Source: Scatophagus argus (Eukaryota; Chordata; Actinopteri; Scatophagidae). Taken from it: a stretch of DNA of 64,000 nucleotides. Location of the stretch: NCBI RefSeq assembly GCF_020382885.2, contig NC_058512.1, forward strand, positions 938,501 to 1,002,500. The letters are read 5' to 3'. The notes beneath the pieces are model-generated. The model made no database searches. It saw only the letters and a program-made list of their open reading frames with translations, and was not told the origin of the DNA. The translations under genes were made by a program, and so were the position numbers. Below, one piece after another: positions 1 to 13,190 of this stretch. How positions within the stretch are numbered: position 1 is the stretch's first letter; every line of letters begins with the position of its first letter.

Positions 1-2268
1 TTAAATTTGTTTGAGGATCATTTACAATAACTGACCTTGTGTTTACTTCACAGCTGTTTTTAAAATCAACATTTGATTTCCCACATAGTCGTTGGCTAAT
101 CATTATAGAAAGTTATTTTTATGAGTGTGTTTGGCAGTTCAGTGATAAGTCTAGTAGACTGTTCAGTGGCGTCAAAGGCGGAGCCAAGTAAAACCTGCAC
201 AGGCCCGAGTGGATGACCTAAGCCAGAGTCCAAGTCAGCTGTGACCTTAAACATTGAGCTTACACTTGATCGGTGTGCTCTCTGGTACCCTTACATGGAA
301 GGAGTGCAGGAGTTATTAGCATTTTGAATGTATTGTATTTCTGTCTCATTCAGCAGGCTGGTGCAGGTTGGCTGCAGGCCTGCTGGATCTGATCTGTGCT
401 TTGGAGACAGGTCGGCCGTTGCAGAGCTCAGATAGCAATCAGGGAACCATTTGCTGCCAGGAAAACCAGCTCACTCAGGGCCTGGCGTTGGCCCATTTGT
501 GATCTCAGCACTCCTTACGTTGTGTTCCCTATGCAAACCTTAAGGGGGAGTCAGTTTCTAACTGTTCATCTAAAATTTTCGCCATCTCTTCAGTGTCTTC
601 TGTATGATCCAACGTCACATTTGGAACCTGCCTTAAGTTTAGATTCATGCTCGATTTTAGTGTAGTTTTCGTCATGCCTTTTAAAATCAGAACGTTGGAC
701 AAACTGTGGAGGTTGTATGAATGCATACAAAGTCAATGAAAAGATTTGACAAGATGTATTTGTTTTCTACTTGATGTTGTTGAAGTTGTTAAAATGCTTC
801 AACTTAAATGACTCTGCTTCATAAACATATCGAAAATGAGGGAGACTGGAGGGAAATACCCTGAGTTTCTGCTTAGTTTACAGTTCATTCAGTAGCTGAG
901 CTTCAGACAAACTCACACAGACTCTCCTACAGTCAGTCCATGTGTCTGTTGCTGGCTAGCTTACAGCTAGCTAGCTAGCTAGCTAACATCTGTACAGTTG
1001 ATGAAAGATTGGAAAGGTTTGCATTGGGAGCTGTAGGCTAACACGTTAACGTAGTCACGTATAGAGGGGCTGAGGTCACAGATCACCATAAGAAACTACA
1101 GCATGTATCAAAAATAGCAGTTTATCAAGGCGCTACATAGTGTGTGTAGATCAACACAGACAGCTACTTGTAGAAGCTAAGTCATGCTCTGAAGTCTACG
1201 ATGAAGCCAAACGGAGATACAGCTGCAAAGCTTTTCTTTACTGTCAGCTTGTAGAGCGACTCTGCAGCACAACAATGTTTTCATTCATGCCAGGCATTTT
1301 CTGTTGCTGCATAGGATGAGATTTCCTCCTTTAGGCTTCTTCTACATGTTTAGTGCAAAGTTCATATCTTTTTACGACTTTAGCATTTGTGTATTTCTTC
1401 CACTGTTGTGTTATGTTTTATGTAAACCAAAGAGACTCGGATAGTTTGACCAAAAGACAAAAAATGATAATGTAAATAATTCTATAGTTTATCAAAAATT
1501 GTCATAAACAGAAAGATATTTCTAGATAATAACATTCTACATAGTTAGGAAACAAAACAATGCTAACAGTTGGATGTTCCTTTTTCTTATTCGTTTCAGC
1601 ACTGATGTTTGGTCCAACACATTTGTATAAAAACATAAAATACTGCACGGTATGATGAAGTACAAAGTACCAATCGTAGCACCTTGTTACATCTGGACAA
1701 CAAAGGTCAGGTTTGTTGTGCTAGGCTTGTGTTCCTACCTGACGAGTATCACAGGATTTGAGCTTTCTTTCCTTCTTATCGTGTGTTTCCAGCGTCGTGG
1801 CTGTGCTGATGTTCTTCCAGGTCTCAAACAAAACCAGATAAGTGCCCAAAGTATTCGTCCAACCACGAGCTGTTTTGCTGCGAAACTCAGCTCAGACGTG
1901 TCGTTCGTTGTAAGAAGACATGCCCAGTCCTTTCTTGAATGACAGTATGGCTGTAGCTTAGATCCAACCCCCCACCTCCTTCAAAGGCATTGATTAAATA
2001 ATATGAACCTTAAATATGTGTAAAGTATCCCTTGCAGAGTATCAGGTCCCACATTACAAAGCAACAACATGACTCTTATCTGACAATAACGTCTTAAGGT
2101 TTCCATGAAATAAAGCATCACAGTTTGAATGTGTTTGCTCAATAATCCGAGATCCCCTCCTGTCTCTTTTCACAAGTGTGTTCACTAGTGTATGAATGTG
2201 TGTGTGTGTGTGTGTGTTTGCATGCTGTGTTTGCACGTTGTGTGTGTGTGTGTGTGTGTGTTTGTGGC
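1..2268. other. No gene recognised; probable hapln1 3' flank/3'UTR
   Basis: This stretch lies downstream of the hapln1 stop codon, which is read on the minus strand, so part of it may be that gene's 3'UTR. I did not find a minus-strand AATAAA signal. A GCTA tetranucleotide run sits near 966-986. Short open frames at 396-665 and 529-726 match no family I know. Confidence 0.4.
2196..2262. repeat. Two GT microsatellite runs abutting the hapln1 stop
   Basis: Two uninterrupted GT tracts are separated by about 20 bases. The second ends about six bases before the last codon of hapln1 (stop at 2269-2271), so the gene's 3'UTR begins inside a CA/GT tract. Confidence 0.9.
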
Positions 2269-5245
2269 TCAGTTGTGGCCCTTGAAGCAGTACACTCCGT
2301 ACAGCTTGTGCTTTCTGTCGGGGAAGCCGTTGAACCTCACAGCAGCCTCTGTGGGACTGCAGCGCCGGCGGGGGCGGGAGATGGGATAACGGACGCTGCC
2401 ATCAGCCAACCAGCCGGCATCGCAGCGGTCGTAGCCCAGCAGCTTCCAGGCGGCGAACATCTGGCCGACCTTTGCGATTTGAGCACCGTCCTTCTGACAC
2501 GCCCTGACCGCCTCGTCATAGGTTAACTTAGAGGGGTGGATCAGGTAGTAGAACCGACCTGGGAAGAAACAGAGACACAGTCAAATAAGCACAAAGACAT
2601 CAGGATAGAAAAGCACATTTTTGTTTATTATATTCTACACAGAATATTATAGTACTTGTTAGAAAAAACATCATAGAGCCAACCCAAATTAAAGTAACTG
2701 GGCCTTTAACTAGAAGGTTTTTTTCAATTAGTGTCAGGTATTTAAATTCATCCAGGTGTTTTGGCCTCATTTTTGGGGAGCTCTCATGTCATCCATCTAT
2801 ATGAACAGTGAATAACAAATAGCACCAGAACTAATCACTTGTAAGAGAATATTTTCAAGTTGTTTCATTTATACTTTTCATTAGGGCCTGGGACTGAGTG
2901 CTTCCTCCACCACTGCTTATCAAACAACGCTGAAGGAGGTCTGAGCCTGCAGCCTGCTGTGCTTTATTGAACTATTGTCTTTGGGGTAGACCCGGTTAAA
3001 GGAAGGTAAACACGCAAAGGTCCTTCACCTTTGTAGTGGGACGTGAAGCAGAACACGTCGTAGTGGTTCTTCTCCTTGTCTCTCAGGCCATAGTTGCGAA
3101 TCCCTGGCACTGTGTTCTTGCCTCCGCAGGGGTCTCTGGGGGTAGTGATGGGATACTGGACCGTGCCGTCACTCAGCCAGCCAGCATTGCACCAGTCCAT
3201 CTTTCCTCGCCACGCGTCATACAGCTGATCGAAGGACGCCACGATGGCATCCTGGTCCCGACATGCCCGCTCGGCATCATAGAAATTGAGGTTATAGCGA
3301 CCCAGACGGGGGAAGTAGGGAAAGACAACGCCTACATGGAAAGGCAGGAAACAGATGACCAGCAGTTAGGAGACAAAACTAGCATCTGTCAATTTTGTCT
3401 TGGATCGTGTTGGTTTACCTAATGACTTGTCTCGCTGTGTAAGCACAGTCCCTGTCAGGCTGCAGCCAGCACTTCTGGCTTCAGGCAGTCATGGCTGGCA
3501 ACCCTAGCTGCTCTCAAACATAATGAAGCTGCTCTGACGCTGATGTACACTATGCTTACACCGACTCCTGACTTTGCCCCAAGCAGTCGCTGCCCATGGT
3601 GCTAAATTTAGTCTGACTGCAGCCTGTTAGACTCCAATTATTTTTCACACACCTTCTAGGTCGAGGGACACCACCACCGTTCCATCTTCCAGCCCATCAA
3701 TAACTTCACATTTATATTTCCCATAATCATCCAGGGTGATTTCAGTGATGACCAGAGAGGCGTCCATGGGAGAGGAGCCTTGTAGGTGAACGCGTCCATG
3801 GAAACTGCCATAACTCTTTTTGTGATAATCCATGGCAACAAAGACATCCACCTGGACAAAGAAGAGGCATCAGTCCATTGTAAGATGCTACGAAGTGTCC
3901 TTTCTACTATTTAGAAAGAAACAGAAAGTGTTTAACTGTTTTTTGAATGATCATATTTGATCATTCCATAACAAACTACAAATTACAGAAAAACTAGCAG
4001 AATGTTTCTCTAATTTCATATAAAGTTTAGAAATATCTATAAAAACACATGTACTTTCTAATGTACCTCTTTCAGGTAGTCTGAGGTCAGCTTGGTCCAT
4101 TTGATCCTCATCTTGCGATTCGGTGCCAGTGATTGGTCCCTTTGGATCTTGCATGGTAAAGTGGCGTTTCCCCCTCGCCTCGACACCACCTTGGATTGTT
4201 CTGCCACCACTGAGAGCCGAGGGCCGTTCTCTGCAGCACAGCGACACGGTTAAGAAAAATAACACAATGAATATCAACTACAATTCCTTGTATTGCGTCA
4301 CTGTATGGCACGTTGATCCCACGTTCTGCATTAAGTTATTTAGCTGGTTATAATTAGTTACATTGTAAGTTTGGTGTTAGCTGTTAAATAGTTGGTTAGC
4401 TAGCAGTTAGTTTTTGTAATTGAGCTTTTACTTACTTAGTCATTACGCATAAGTTAGCTATTCATGTTACTGGTGTTAATTAGTTAATTAATTGGTTTTA
4501 GGCATTTAGTTTACTATTGTTATTAGTAGTAGTTCATGATTGTTTTAGTTACTAGTTAGCTATTAGTTTGTTCATTCGTTTGTTGTTATTTAGTTTATTT
4601 TCAGCTATTTATTGTTTAGTTTTTAGTTAATTGGTTATTATCAGTGTTGGGAAAGTTGCTTCCAAAATGTATTACATGTTACTAATTATTTTATTTTTCT
4701 ACTACATTACTGTCTGTTGAGTAACGTATCATAGATTCATCGGGGTGATATTGTACGTCTAATGAGGACTCTCTGATTGGTCGGGAGGGGCATGATGGGA
4801 TTTCAGGTGGACGGCTAACTGACCTGACTTCTTCTTCCCACTAACTCTCTGCACCTCAGCTGTGTTTTCCTTACAGTGTTTTAAATCTTGGCACGTTCAA
4901 ACAAAGCTTTCATCTGGGGTTACAGATGAGATAGCTCTATCTCGCTGAGCTCACGATCCCCACATAGCAGCCTTATCAGCGAGCCACGGCAGCTCAACAA
5001 ACTGATAAACTGAGGAAACACTGCAGAGTGAGTGTCACGAACGAAACTCAGGGAAAGACGCCAGAGACGCAGAAGAAGAGGAAGAAAATCTGTGTGACCG
5101 CATCACAGAAATAAAGCAAACACACACACAGACACTCACCTGTGACATAGATGGTTCTCGAGTGCTCCAGCTCAGGGTACAGAGTGTCCAAGTCGTTTTC
5201 TGCCACGCCGAGTGCGATCAAGGCACAGATCAGCACAGCAATCAT
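2269..5245 (-). CDS. hapln1: Hyaluronan and proteoglycan link protein 1
   Basis: Secreted extracellular-matrix protein that binds both hyaluronan and the G1 domain of lectican proteoglycans and stabilises the aggregate. Coding exons on the minus strand are 5245-5140, 4230-4067, 3851-3653, 3331-3029 and 2558-2269. All joins have GT/AG ends and keep frame, giving 353 residues (human HAPLN1 is 354). Residues 1-16 are a hydrophobic signal peptide. An Ig-V domain follows, with the sequon NAT and cysteines in TLPCK and YKCEV. The first Link module contains WCNAGWLSDGTVQYPI and the second contains RCDAGWLADGSVRYPI, ending KLYGVYCFKGHN. These tails and the RRRCSPTEAAVRF segment match HAPLN1 better than HAPLN2-4. 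The ATG at 5245 is chosen because the codons before it have no ATG and it opens the signal peptide. The Ig domain is split by a small intron (3852-4066). Whether this is the teleost a or b copy cannot be decided here. Confidence 0.95.
4642..4740. mobile_element. Fragment resembling a DNA-transposon end in hapln1 intron 1
   Basis: The sequence beginning CAGTGTTGGGAAAGTTGCTT resembles a terminal sequence seen repeatedly in fish DNA transposons. It is followed by degenerate TTAC/ATTAC motifs. No matching opposite end was found nearby. The preceding 4330-4640 is low-complexity TTAGT-rich DNA. Confidence 0.35.
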
Positions 5246-5704
5246 CTTCACTCACCAAACTGGAGGTCTGATCACTGCAGAGACACACAGGTCACGTGAG
5301 AGCAGGTACAGCACGATGATGACAGGACAGCGTTTCCTTTAGTTATACCACAGAGGAAAAGTTGTTCTGCATGCAGCACAGTTTCTATCTGCAGTGCTGC
5401 CCCCCCCTCCTGTAATCACAGAACAGGCTGCATCCTCGTCACTGAGCACATCTGCAGGCGAACACCGAAGCTAAAAATCTCAAGTTGTTGTCCAAATACA
5501 AACTGCAAAAAGCCTCAGACTACAGAGGACGTCACACAACAGCAGCACAACAGCAGCACAACACAGCGTGGGTCTGACGTACGCGAGTACCTGCAGGATG
5601 TGCTGGGCAGGAAGTATGTCACCCAGCAGAGCGAGGAAGCAGCATGTCAGTCCACAACTTCAGAGGGAGCCTGTGCCACAGTGCAGCGTCACCCCAACCC
5701 CCTT

Positions 5705-5742
<38 letters not shown>

Positions 5743-5880
5743 CTCTCTCTGCAGCCCATCCTCTACACACTTCACCATTTTAGTGCAGAGTATTTGTACT
5801 TTACATTTTGTGTTATAAATACACATAGAGACTGCCCTCTACAGGTTGAATTTGTGAGTGGCTGATCTGAAGGCAGAAGA
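5246..5880. other. hapln1 5' region and CA/CT microsatellite
   Basis: This region is upstream of the hapln1 start codon on the minus strand. Acceptor-like CTGCAG and CTCCAG sequences sit 15-35 bases before the ATG, so an upstream non-coding exon is likely, but I could not locate it. No TATA box is evident. A CA run followed by a CT run occupies about 5708-5750. Confidence 0.4.
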
Positions 5881-5886
5881 TGTTTT

Positions 5887-5929
5887 GAAGATGTTGGAGA
5901 TGTGGGCTGGTGCAGGCGGTGTCATGGTG
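5887..5929 (+). repeat. 43-bp sequence repeated inverted at 9170-9212
   Basis: This 43-base stretch, containing GATGTGGGCTGGTGCAGG, recurs on the opposite strand at 9170-9212 with two mismatches. It belongs to no element I recognise. Confidence 0.7.
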
Positions 5930-6235
5930 AGTAATGAGTTCATCATTTCCTTTCTATATTCATAATATGAAAATAACTGTTGTTTACTACTGATTATTGG
6001 AGATTATTGGAGATTATTGGAAAGCAGAATAATTTCCTTGAGAGAAAACATGCATTGAAACCAAATGGGTGTATTCAGAAATAAATAAATATTCAATGCA
6101 TTTCTATTTTTGGGGGGGATTTTTGGACATTTATCAGACCAAAGAACTCAGTTAATTAACTGAATTAATCTAAAGGATTTTAGCAGCTCTGGACTTCTAT
6201 ACTGTGTGTCTTTTGAGACTTGTGCATGAGTTCAC

Positions 6236-6236
<1 letters not shown>

Positions 6237-6269
<33 letters not shown>

Positions 6270-6943
6270 TGAGGGGGAGGTAGTCATTTGGATTGATCTC
6301 TCTTCAAACTCCCCTCCACCCCCTCCACCCTTATCTTCATTCGTTTAGTCCCAAATTGCTGATTCGCTGGCCCCCTCTGCCAGGCGGAGCTCCTGCAGTC
6401 AGCAGAAAAACTGCAGCACACACACACACACACTTGTTCCCCCTCCCTGTCAGTACGCACTACAGGACAGGTTGGGGGGGGGGGTGGACATGTCGTTTTT
6501 AAAAGAACAAAGACTCTGAGTCAGACTGTCCTCTGTGGGACACGAGGACAGCAGCTGATGTGTGAAATGAGAGCAGAGGAGACAGAGGGAGGTGAAGACA
6601 GTGAGACATAATGGAGGTGAAGCAGGCAGGGCAGGAGGTGGAGGAGGCTGGGAGGACTCTGCAGCAGAACTGATGCAGGGCGGCCGGAGCTTCAGGCTCC
6701 ATTAGCAGAACTGTGATTCATTTACTCAGCTCATGTACTTAAACTACAATTCTGAAGTATCAGTACCTCACCTGAGTAGCCCCATTTCATCACATTCGTA
6801 TTTTTACTCCACTGCATTCATCTGATTCACGAGTCACGCAGTTTAGCTGTGTATTCTGTAGGTGGTGTACCCTCCACATCACCTGGTGTTAACCGTAAAC
6901 ACATGCAGCTGTTTGTGACAGAGAACTTACACATGGACATCAT

Positions 6944-6979
<36 letters not shown>

Positions 6980-7122
6980 TCTCTGGACCCACACACACAC
7001 ACAGAGCAGTGAGTCAGAGTGTCCTCCTGAGTGACAGCATTCCTCAGCATCCATCTGTGTGCAGGGTAAACAAGGCCAAGTCTTTACAGGCCAGGTGTGT
7101 GTGTGTGTGTGTGTGTGTGTGT
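6237..7122. repeat. Cluster of GT/CA microsatellites
   Basis: GT runs lie at about 6237-6267, 6946-6979 and 7096-7122, with short CA runs near 6417-6432 and 6991-7002. Open frames here are Val/Cys- or His/Thr-rich translations of these repeats and are not genes. Confidence 0.9.
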
Positions 7123-8698
7123 CACGTATTTGTCCTCAAACAGCAGGTTGACGGCTCCTGTCATAGTCACGTATGAGGACATACCACGCAGTAGCAGCTT
7201 GTGTCTGCAGAGGAGCCCAGCAATTACACTTCTGAAGTCATTGTGTCAGTGTTATATTTCAGTGTTAACATATTCACAATCTTCACCTAAGAAAACAAAG
7301 CTACAGCGTAATAAAGTACTCCATCAGAGTAAGTATTAACAGTAAAATCTAAGCACTTCTGTAAAAATACTCAAACTCAAATTCAAACATTTGCACACTT
7401 CCTGTAACAAACTATTGCCAGCAAGTGGGTCCACTAAGTGTCAGATTATTATACTTAATAAAAATGTCCTCAAACTTAAAATCACGTGACTTTCCAGAAC
7501 TAACTGAACACTGCAAATAACATCCGTCTTAACAAGCCTTTCACTTTCACTCATGTTCAGCCGCGCAGAAAACAAGACCAGCAGAAGACATCGGTGGACG
7601 GGCTGAGCTCAGAGCCCGTTATTGGTTAAGACCGAAGAAGTCTGAAGAAATCTTTTGTCCCGCCGTGGGACTCCTCCCAGTCCCTGAACGTTATGAGTGA
7701 GAGCACAAACACATGCATTCACAAATACAGTCCTGTGATGAAGGAACTTTATTTTGAAAGGTCAGCAGTGTGCATGTGTGTGCATGTGTCTACCTGCATG
7801 TGCTGGCACATGTGTGACAGACTCATTCTAATCATTAAAATGCCAGGTGTGGACAGGCTGTTAGACTTACATTACATGCAGTTTTCATTTTAAAAACTGC
7901 TGTAGGACATTTATACTTTGAAGACAAAGAGGCCACACATTTTGGCAAAGCTTAAATATATTGAGTCATTTTTTGGCAGGAAACAGGAGCATATTATCAA
8001 TGTTTTCACAAGCACAAGGAGGGTCAACCCAAACAGAAAAGCTTCAACACTGAGGTCAAATAAACTGAACAGACGACTGTGGCCTCATTTATTTTAATAG
8101 GTATGATAAGTGCATGATTCTTGGTCGATCTCCAGCAGGTAAATACTTGAGGTGGAAGTGTTTACGTGTGATGAATCCTAAGTGCAGGACCTCCGGTGTT
8201 TTGGCAAACCTCGAACATCACACATTCACAATTATGAGGAGAGAACAAATGTCTCGAGTTAAAGCATCACAGAGACAAGCCTCTGGCACTCACTCAAAGT
8301 TTCCATCCCTTGTTTGGTTATCCTCTTTTCTTTAGTCTCCACCGTTTCTCTCGGTCTACACAGTAAAGTGTTCCATTAGATGTCCTATGACCTCTGAACT
8401 CCAACATGAAAACTAATCTAAACATTTTTACAGTTTTTCAAACATGACGAGGATCTGGATGAGCTTTGTTGAGTCTGAGAAAATAACCGTGAAGCCAGTT
8501 TGGAAGGTGTTGCAGGCTGGCATCATCAGGTCAGTGATGCTCGGTCCAACACCATTCACGTTCCCCTCAGGATGAATGGTATTAACTCTGCTGTTCATGA
8601 TGATGTAGCGCCATCATCAGGTTAAACCTTTAATGTGTACTTTACTTATTTACTCTTTATGAGTAAATGCCTGCAAAACTGAACCTTTTGTTCATAAT
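7123..8698. other. No gene or clear element seen
   Basis: Both strands were read for recognisable protein motifs, repeat ends and RNA features. None stood out. Short open frames at 7693-7893 and 8114-8335 have no family resemblance. Confidence 0.4.
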
Positions 8699-8790
8699 GC
8701 TAACTAGCAAATGTTTGCATGCTAAACATGCACATTAGCATGTTCACTGTGAGCATGTTAGCATTTAGCTGAGGCTCAGAAAGTTGCAAG
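8699..8790. repeat. Degenerate copy of a GCTAAC/GTTAGC-rich teleost dispersed repeat
   Basis: Alternating GCTAAC, TTAGCATG and GTTAGCATTTAGC motifs followed by GAGGCTCAG are typical of a repeat found across fish genomes. Related copies in this window are near 11125, 52984 and 58150. Confidence 0.55.
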
Positions 8791-9169
8791 TGTGGCTGCA
8801 GATGCTCTGTCTCGTTTAATGTGACTCTCACAAGTCTTTGTGGAAACGCAGCACTCGTTTCAGTGCACCCTGTAGCCTGGCAGGTGGCAGGTCCGTTGTT
8901 TGTCGACCATACCAGCCTGATTTCAGCATGTAGGACCTGCTGACTGGCCAACCACCTTTTTCTTTTCCAGTATATCTGCACGATGTTCCATCATGTTGAA
9001 GACACTGTCACGGTTTCTCGGAAATCATCTTGATGTAGTAGGTGTTGGTGATGTGGTGCATTAACCTGCTGGCAGTTCTCCTTTGAAAATCTATCAGCTG
9101 TCCCAGTGAAGAAGCACACCTGCTCTGCTGTTCTGTTATCATGTATTCCAAGAAAACACACCTACAACC

Positions 9170-9212
9170 CACCATGACACCACCTGCACCAGCCCACATC
9201 TGCAACATCTTC
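9170..9212 (-). repeat. Inverted partner of the 43-bp repeat at 5887-5929
   Basis: Reverse complement matches 5887-5929 at 41 of 43 positions. The surrounding sequence does not match, so this is a short shared module and not a large duplication. Confidence 0.7.
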
Positions 9213-11124
9213 CAACAGGTTTCTTGTTGTGTTCAGAGCTTTTTCGGCCTTGCCCGAGAAACATTGGCCTAATCAAGAATTCTGAAGCTGTGATCTAGAA
9301 TCACCTGGTAACATCTGAGAAAACCAGCCACCTCATTAGAATCCAGATTTAATTACTTTTAGACCAGCGACTGCACGAAAGCTGCCTTGTGCTTTGGCCT
9401 CAGCTGATCAGCTTGCCAAGTTTGCGTTGTTCTAGAAATAATCCAATCAAAAACAAAACACATCATCTGTAAACTAGAAATCTAATCAGCAGAGCATCTG
9501 TTTCTTCTCCACGTCTTCAAAACATCTTCAAAACAGTCGGTCCAAAAGTCACTGACGCCTTCAAACTTAAAGCTGCAGCCACATGAGTCAAGCCTTGAAG
9601 GAGGTAACCACTCGGCGTTGCATCTTGTTTACTTGAGCTCAGATTAATAACAAAAAAGGATTCAAGTGCAGTGGATAGAAACCATCAGAGACTTCATAAA
9701 AATCTCCAAGCGACCGCAACTCCTCCCCCATACGATCCCATACGAAGTCCACTGTAACTCAGCACCTTTTATCAGCCCACAAGTCAGCTGGCTAATGTAC
9801 AATACTAAGTAGATCTGTCTGTATAGATTTTTTGATACTTTAGGACTACCAACCCTCAACAGCCCTTTGAGACTAACTGAGGCTCCCCATTGCCATAGGT
9901 CATAGGTCAAAAATGTTAAAGATCTGAATTCTTTAGAGTCAGAATACTTTACTGATCCCTGGGGGAAATTGGGGTTTAATTTGATCTGAGGATCAACAAC
10001 CAAACCAATCAGTTAGTCTTCATCTTTAAAGGGGGACAGGAAAACTAGTCTATTAGTCTCTATTAATCTTTGTGTTTCTTGTTCAAGTTTTCTGATTTGA
10101 ATGTTATCTCTAAAAGAACAGCAGACGTAATGTAATACCTGCCTCGATTTAACTTCAGTGTGATGCGTCCATCAGTATTCCCTGATTGGACATTTTCAGC
10201 TTAAATCAGATGCAGCGACTATCGCTATCAGTTTCTACATTTATCAGTTTTCTGCCAACATTTCTCAGGGTAACAAAGACACGGAGACGAGCTGGTTTGA
10301 TGTTCGTCTGGTTATCTGCTGATGAAGAGCAGCACTCAGCTGCTTCTTTGTGGCAACACCAGAAATCTAAAATCCTGTCATTTGATTTTACAAACAAATG
10401 AAACAAATAAGACACTGACACAAGATTAATCACCAAACATTTCCCAACACATATTTTCCTAAATGACTCGCATCTTCAGCAGTGGAACGTGGAGAGTAAA
10501 AACCTGCGAGGGCCTCTCCACAGTGTGTGTTTATGTGACGTCAGGGGCCACAGCAGCTCTCGGGGCCGAGCGGGCGGTCAGATAAGCGAAGCGTATGGAT
10601 TCCATTACACGCATGTCTTACTGACGTTAACTCTGATTTATGTTAAGAAAGAACATGATGTCAAGCTGTGTATTGTGTTTCTGTCTCAGTTGTGTCAGGG
10701 AGGGGAGGTCTCAGTTAAAAAGATTTTGATTTTCCTTTAAAGGGGAAGTCCAACCCAAGTCTCCCTAAGCGAGACTCGTGTTTCTGGTTAAACTAAAATA
10801 TTTAACTCTTTAACAAAAAGGTCTCGTTTTGGTGAGTATGAATCATTTAAACAGCAGAATATAAAGAGCCCGGGTTTAAAACTGCCGGAATTCACCTTTA
10901 AGAAGTAGAATGTTCCAGTGTTTACTTTGGTCATTTATTCCTGTGTTTTTGTATGTTGTCCATTAAATCATTCAGTTGTGTCCAGCTTTGTTCCACAACG
11001 CAGGTCGTCCACTAATGAGGTTCAGTCCCCAGCTTTACGAACCCCAGTCGACTGGTCGGTGGCCTTCAGTGATCACTTCCTGTAACTGGTATGTGTGTGT
11101 TAGCGGTCTACAGCCACGCCAGCA
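9213..11124. other. No gene; one LINE-tail remnant
   Basis: At about 9936-9979, the string ACTTTACTGATCCCTGGGGG resembles the LINE tail sequence also seen at 18730, 43790 and 57980. Nothing else in this stretch could be assigned. Confidence 0.4.
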
Positions 11125-11285
11125 GCACACTGAGGCTGTGCTTTGAGTTAAATGCTAATGTCAGATTGCTAACACACTGACAGATTGGCAGACCATTTCT
11201 TGGTTTAGCTGATAGCGTGTGATGTGAATGTCATCAGTTCTGCAGGTGTTTGGTCCTGAACCAAAGGGCACATTCATAGGATGGA
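11125..11285 (+). repeat. Copy of a teleost dispersed repeat (GAGGCTGTGCTTTGAG type)
   Basis: The stretch has the order characteristic of this repeat: GAGGCTGTGCTTTGAG, then AAATGCTAATGTCAG, then AATGTCATCAGTTCTGCAGG, then GAACCAAAG. It is diverged and no target duplications were found. A sister copy begins near 58150. Confidence 0.6.
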
Positions 11286-13190
11286 TGTGAATTCGACGAT
11301 CCGACTGCGGCTGGACGGTTTGATGGTGTAAATAGCAGGAGCGACGGCGGGCCCTTTAACGTGCTGCTATCTGAGTGGCCAAACCCTGCTGCTGTTCAGA
11401 GCTCTGGAGAACATTGGAGCTCACGCTGACACTCCTGTTCCACCGATAAGACGTCACCCCGAGTGTCACTGCAGAGGTTCAAACAGTCGACACTTTTCTT
11501 TTTTGTCAGGCTGCCTGTAAGCGTAAAAACAAGGCTATAAAAAGAAATGAAATTCTGTGTCAATCCTCTGCAGTGAAGCCGCCCTCTCACCAGCATGGAG
11601 ACCTCCTCCCTGAAACCAAACATGGACCCGAGTGTGCAGGTATTTCCTCCTACTTTGAGCTGCTCTCCGCCTGACGTGAACTGAGGCAGGAAAGACGCCA
11701 CATTCAGCATCTGAGCAGGAACACCCTGATGTAACAGGTGAGGCGGCCTGCCAAACACCAAACACAACGCTTGTGACAGCTTGTATGTATTTGTATGTGG
11801 GTGGGGTAGGAAGTGATGGGTGGGGTATTTACTGTACACACAGCCTGGAGTAGTCACAAATAGCTCAGTTTCCTCGTTGCACAGCACATATGTTTTCCTC
11901 AGTGGTTAAAGCGGTGGGTTCAAACCGGTCCGATACCTGGCGGCCGACACGTCACCGTCACACCACCGCGGCTGCCACAAAGAGGCCTCAGTCCAGAGCA
12001 CAGTGGCTCTGTCGGTCGGCTGGCCCGTTAGCAGCGAGAGCGGGAACGAAGCTTAAAGGCTTGAACATCCAATCAGGAAGCTCCGTGAATTTCTGACAAA
12101 ACACAGGAAGCTGTTTTGCAACTAAAGCTGTCAGATGTGAAGTAAAAAGAGCTGGTGATATTTCTGTAAAGTGGTCATGTATCTGGCTGCAGTTGTCTTC
12201 ACCCGAGATGTTCAGCTGCTGTTTCTGAAGATAAACGAGCTTGTTTTGTTCTCAGAGAGGTTACGCGTCTCCATCCTAAAACCTTTGAACTTGTCAGCCC
12301 AGCAGCAGCGGCACTCAAACGTTGTACGATATATGACGCTTAAAGGAGCAGATAAACTCCACCGTCAGCCTTCACCCTCCTCACACCTCTCACCTCTGTC
12401 CTCACCCCATCCTTCCCCGCTGTGAGAAGCTAATTTACGACTCCTCTGTCTGCCTGGACCCTGAGCAAAACCATACAGTGACAAGTTAATCTGGCTCTTC
12501 ATCCCGGCGGGGCTGCGGTTGTAAAGGAGGCGGCTGTAGATGTCTGGAGGTGAGAGGGGTGAAAGCTGGAGGTCAGAGGTCAGCGCTGGTCACAGGCAAA
12601 TGATATTAAACGGGTAAATACTCTGAGCTCGGGGGTTGTGCCTCATTTCCTCTCCCTTATGGGTTTCTTGCTTTCTAAACAGAGTAAAATTGGGATAAAA
12701 CAAGTTCAAGATGGATTCACTATCCTTTGAAGGCCACTCGGTTTAACGTGGTTGAGAAAGACCAAAGATAAAGCGGAGGTGATTAGCTTATAGCTTAGCA
12801 TAAAGAACAGCTAACCTGGTGTGTTTTATTAACACATTTAAAGCTGCAGGCTAACTTTGTTTACTGAAGCTCTCACTTCATATCACGTTCACGAAACGTT
12901 CCTGCACCGACTCATAACTGGTCCAGTCCACTCAGCGTGTGTGAAGACAAGATGGCACCGTGTTGGCGAGACAAAGGCTGATCGATCGTCCTGATCAGAT
13001 ACCTGCCGCCTCACGTTCGGACGCGTTTGGACGAGGTGCGTCTTTGCTCGCAGACAAACACGTGTGCAGGTTTTTCTGAGAAGTCTGCTAATGTTTTCAG
13101 CTTGAGTAAAGGCTGTTGCTTCAGTTTCACTGAACAGGGGAAAGTTAAGTTCATGTTTGCTGCATAAATATGGCAGCAAAAACATCCTCA
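11286..13190. other. No gene seen
   Basis: An open frame at 11396-11887 (minus) and others here lack recognisable domains and splice context. The sequence GATTAGCTTATAGCTTAGCA at 12781 is a scrap of the repeat annotated at 13867. Confidence 0.4.

Noticed and set aside
529..726. Acidic short minus-strand frame considered as a possible versican or other neighbour exon
   Set aside because: No splice sites in phase and no resemblance to the lectican domains expected beside hapln1.
11396..11887. 163-codon minus-strand open frame
   Set aside because: No recognisable motifs and no supporting splice or promoter signals.
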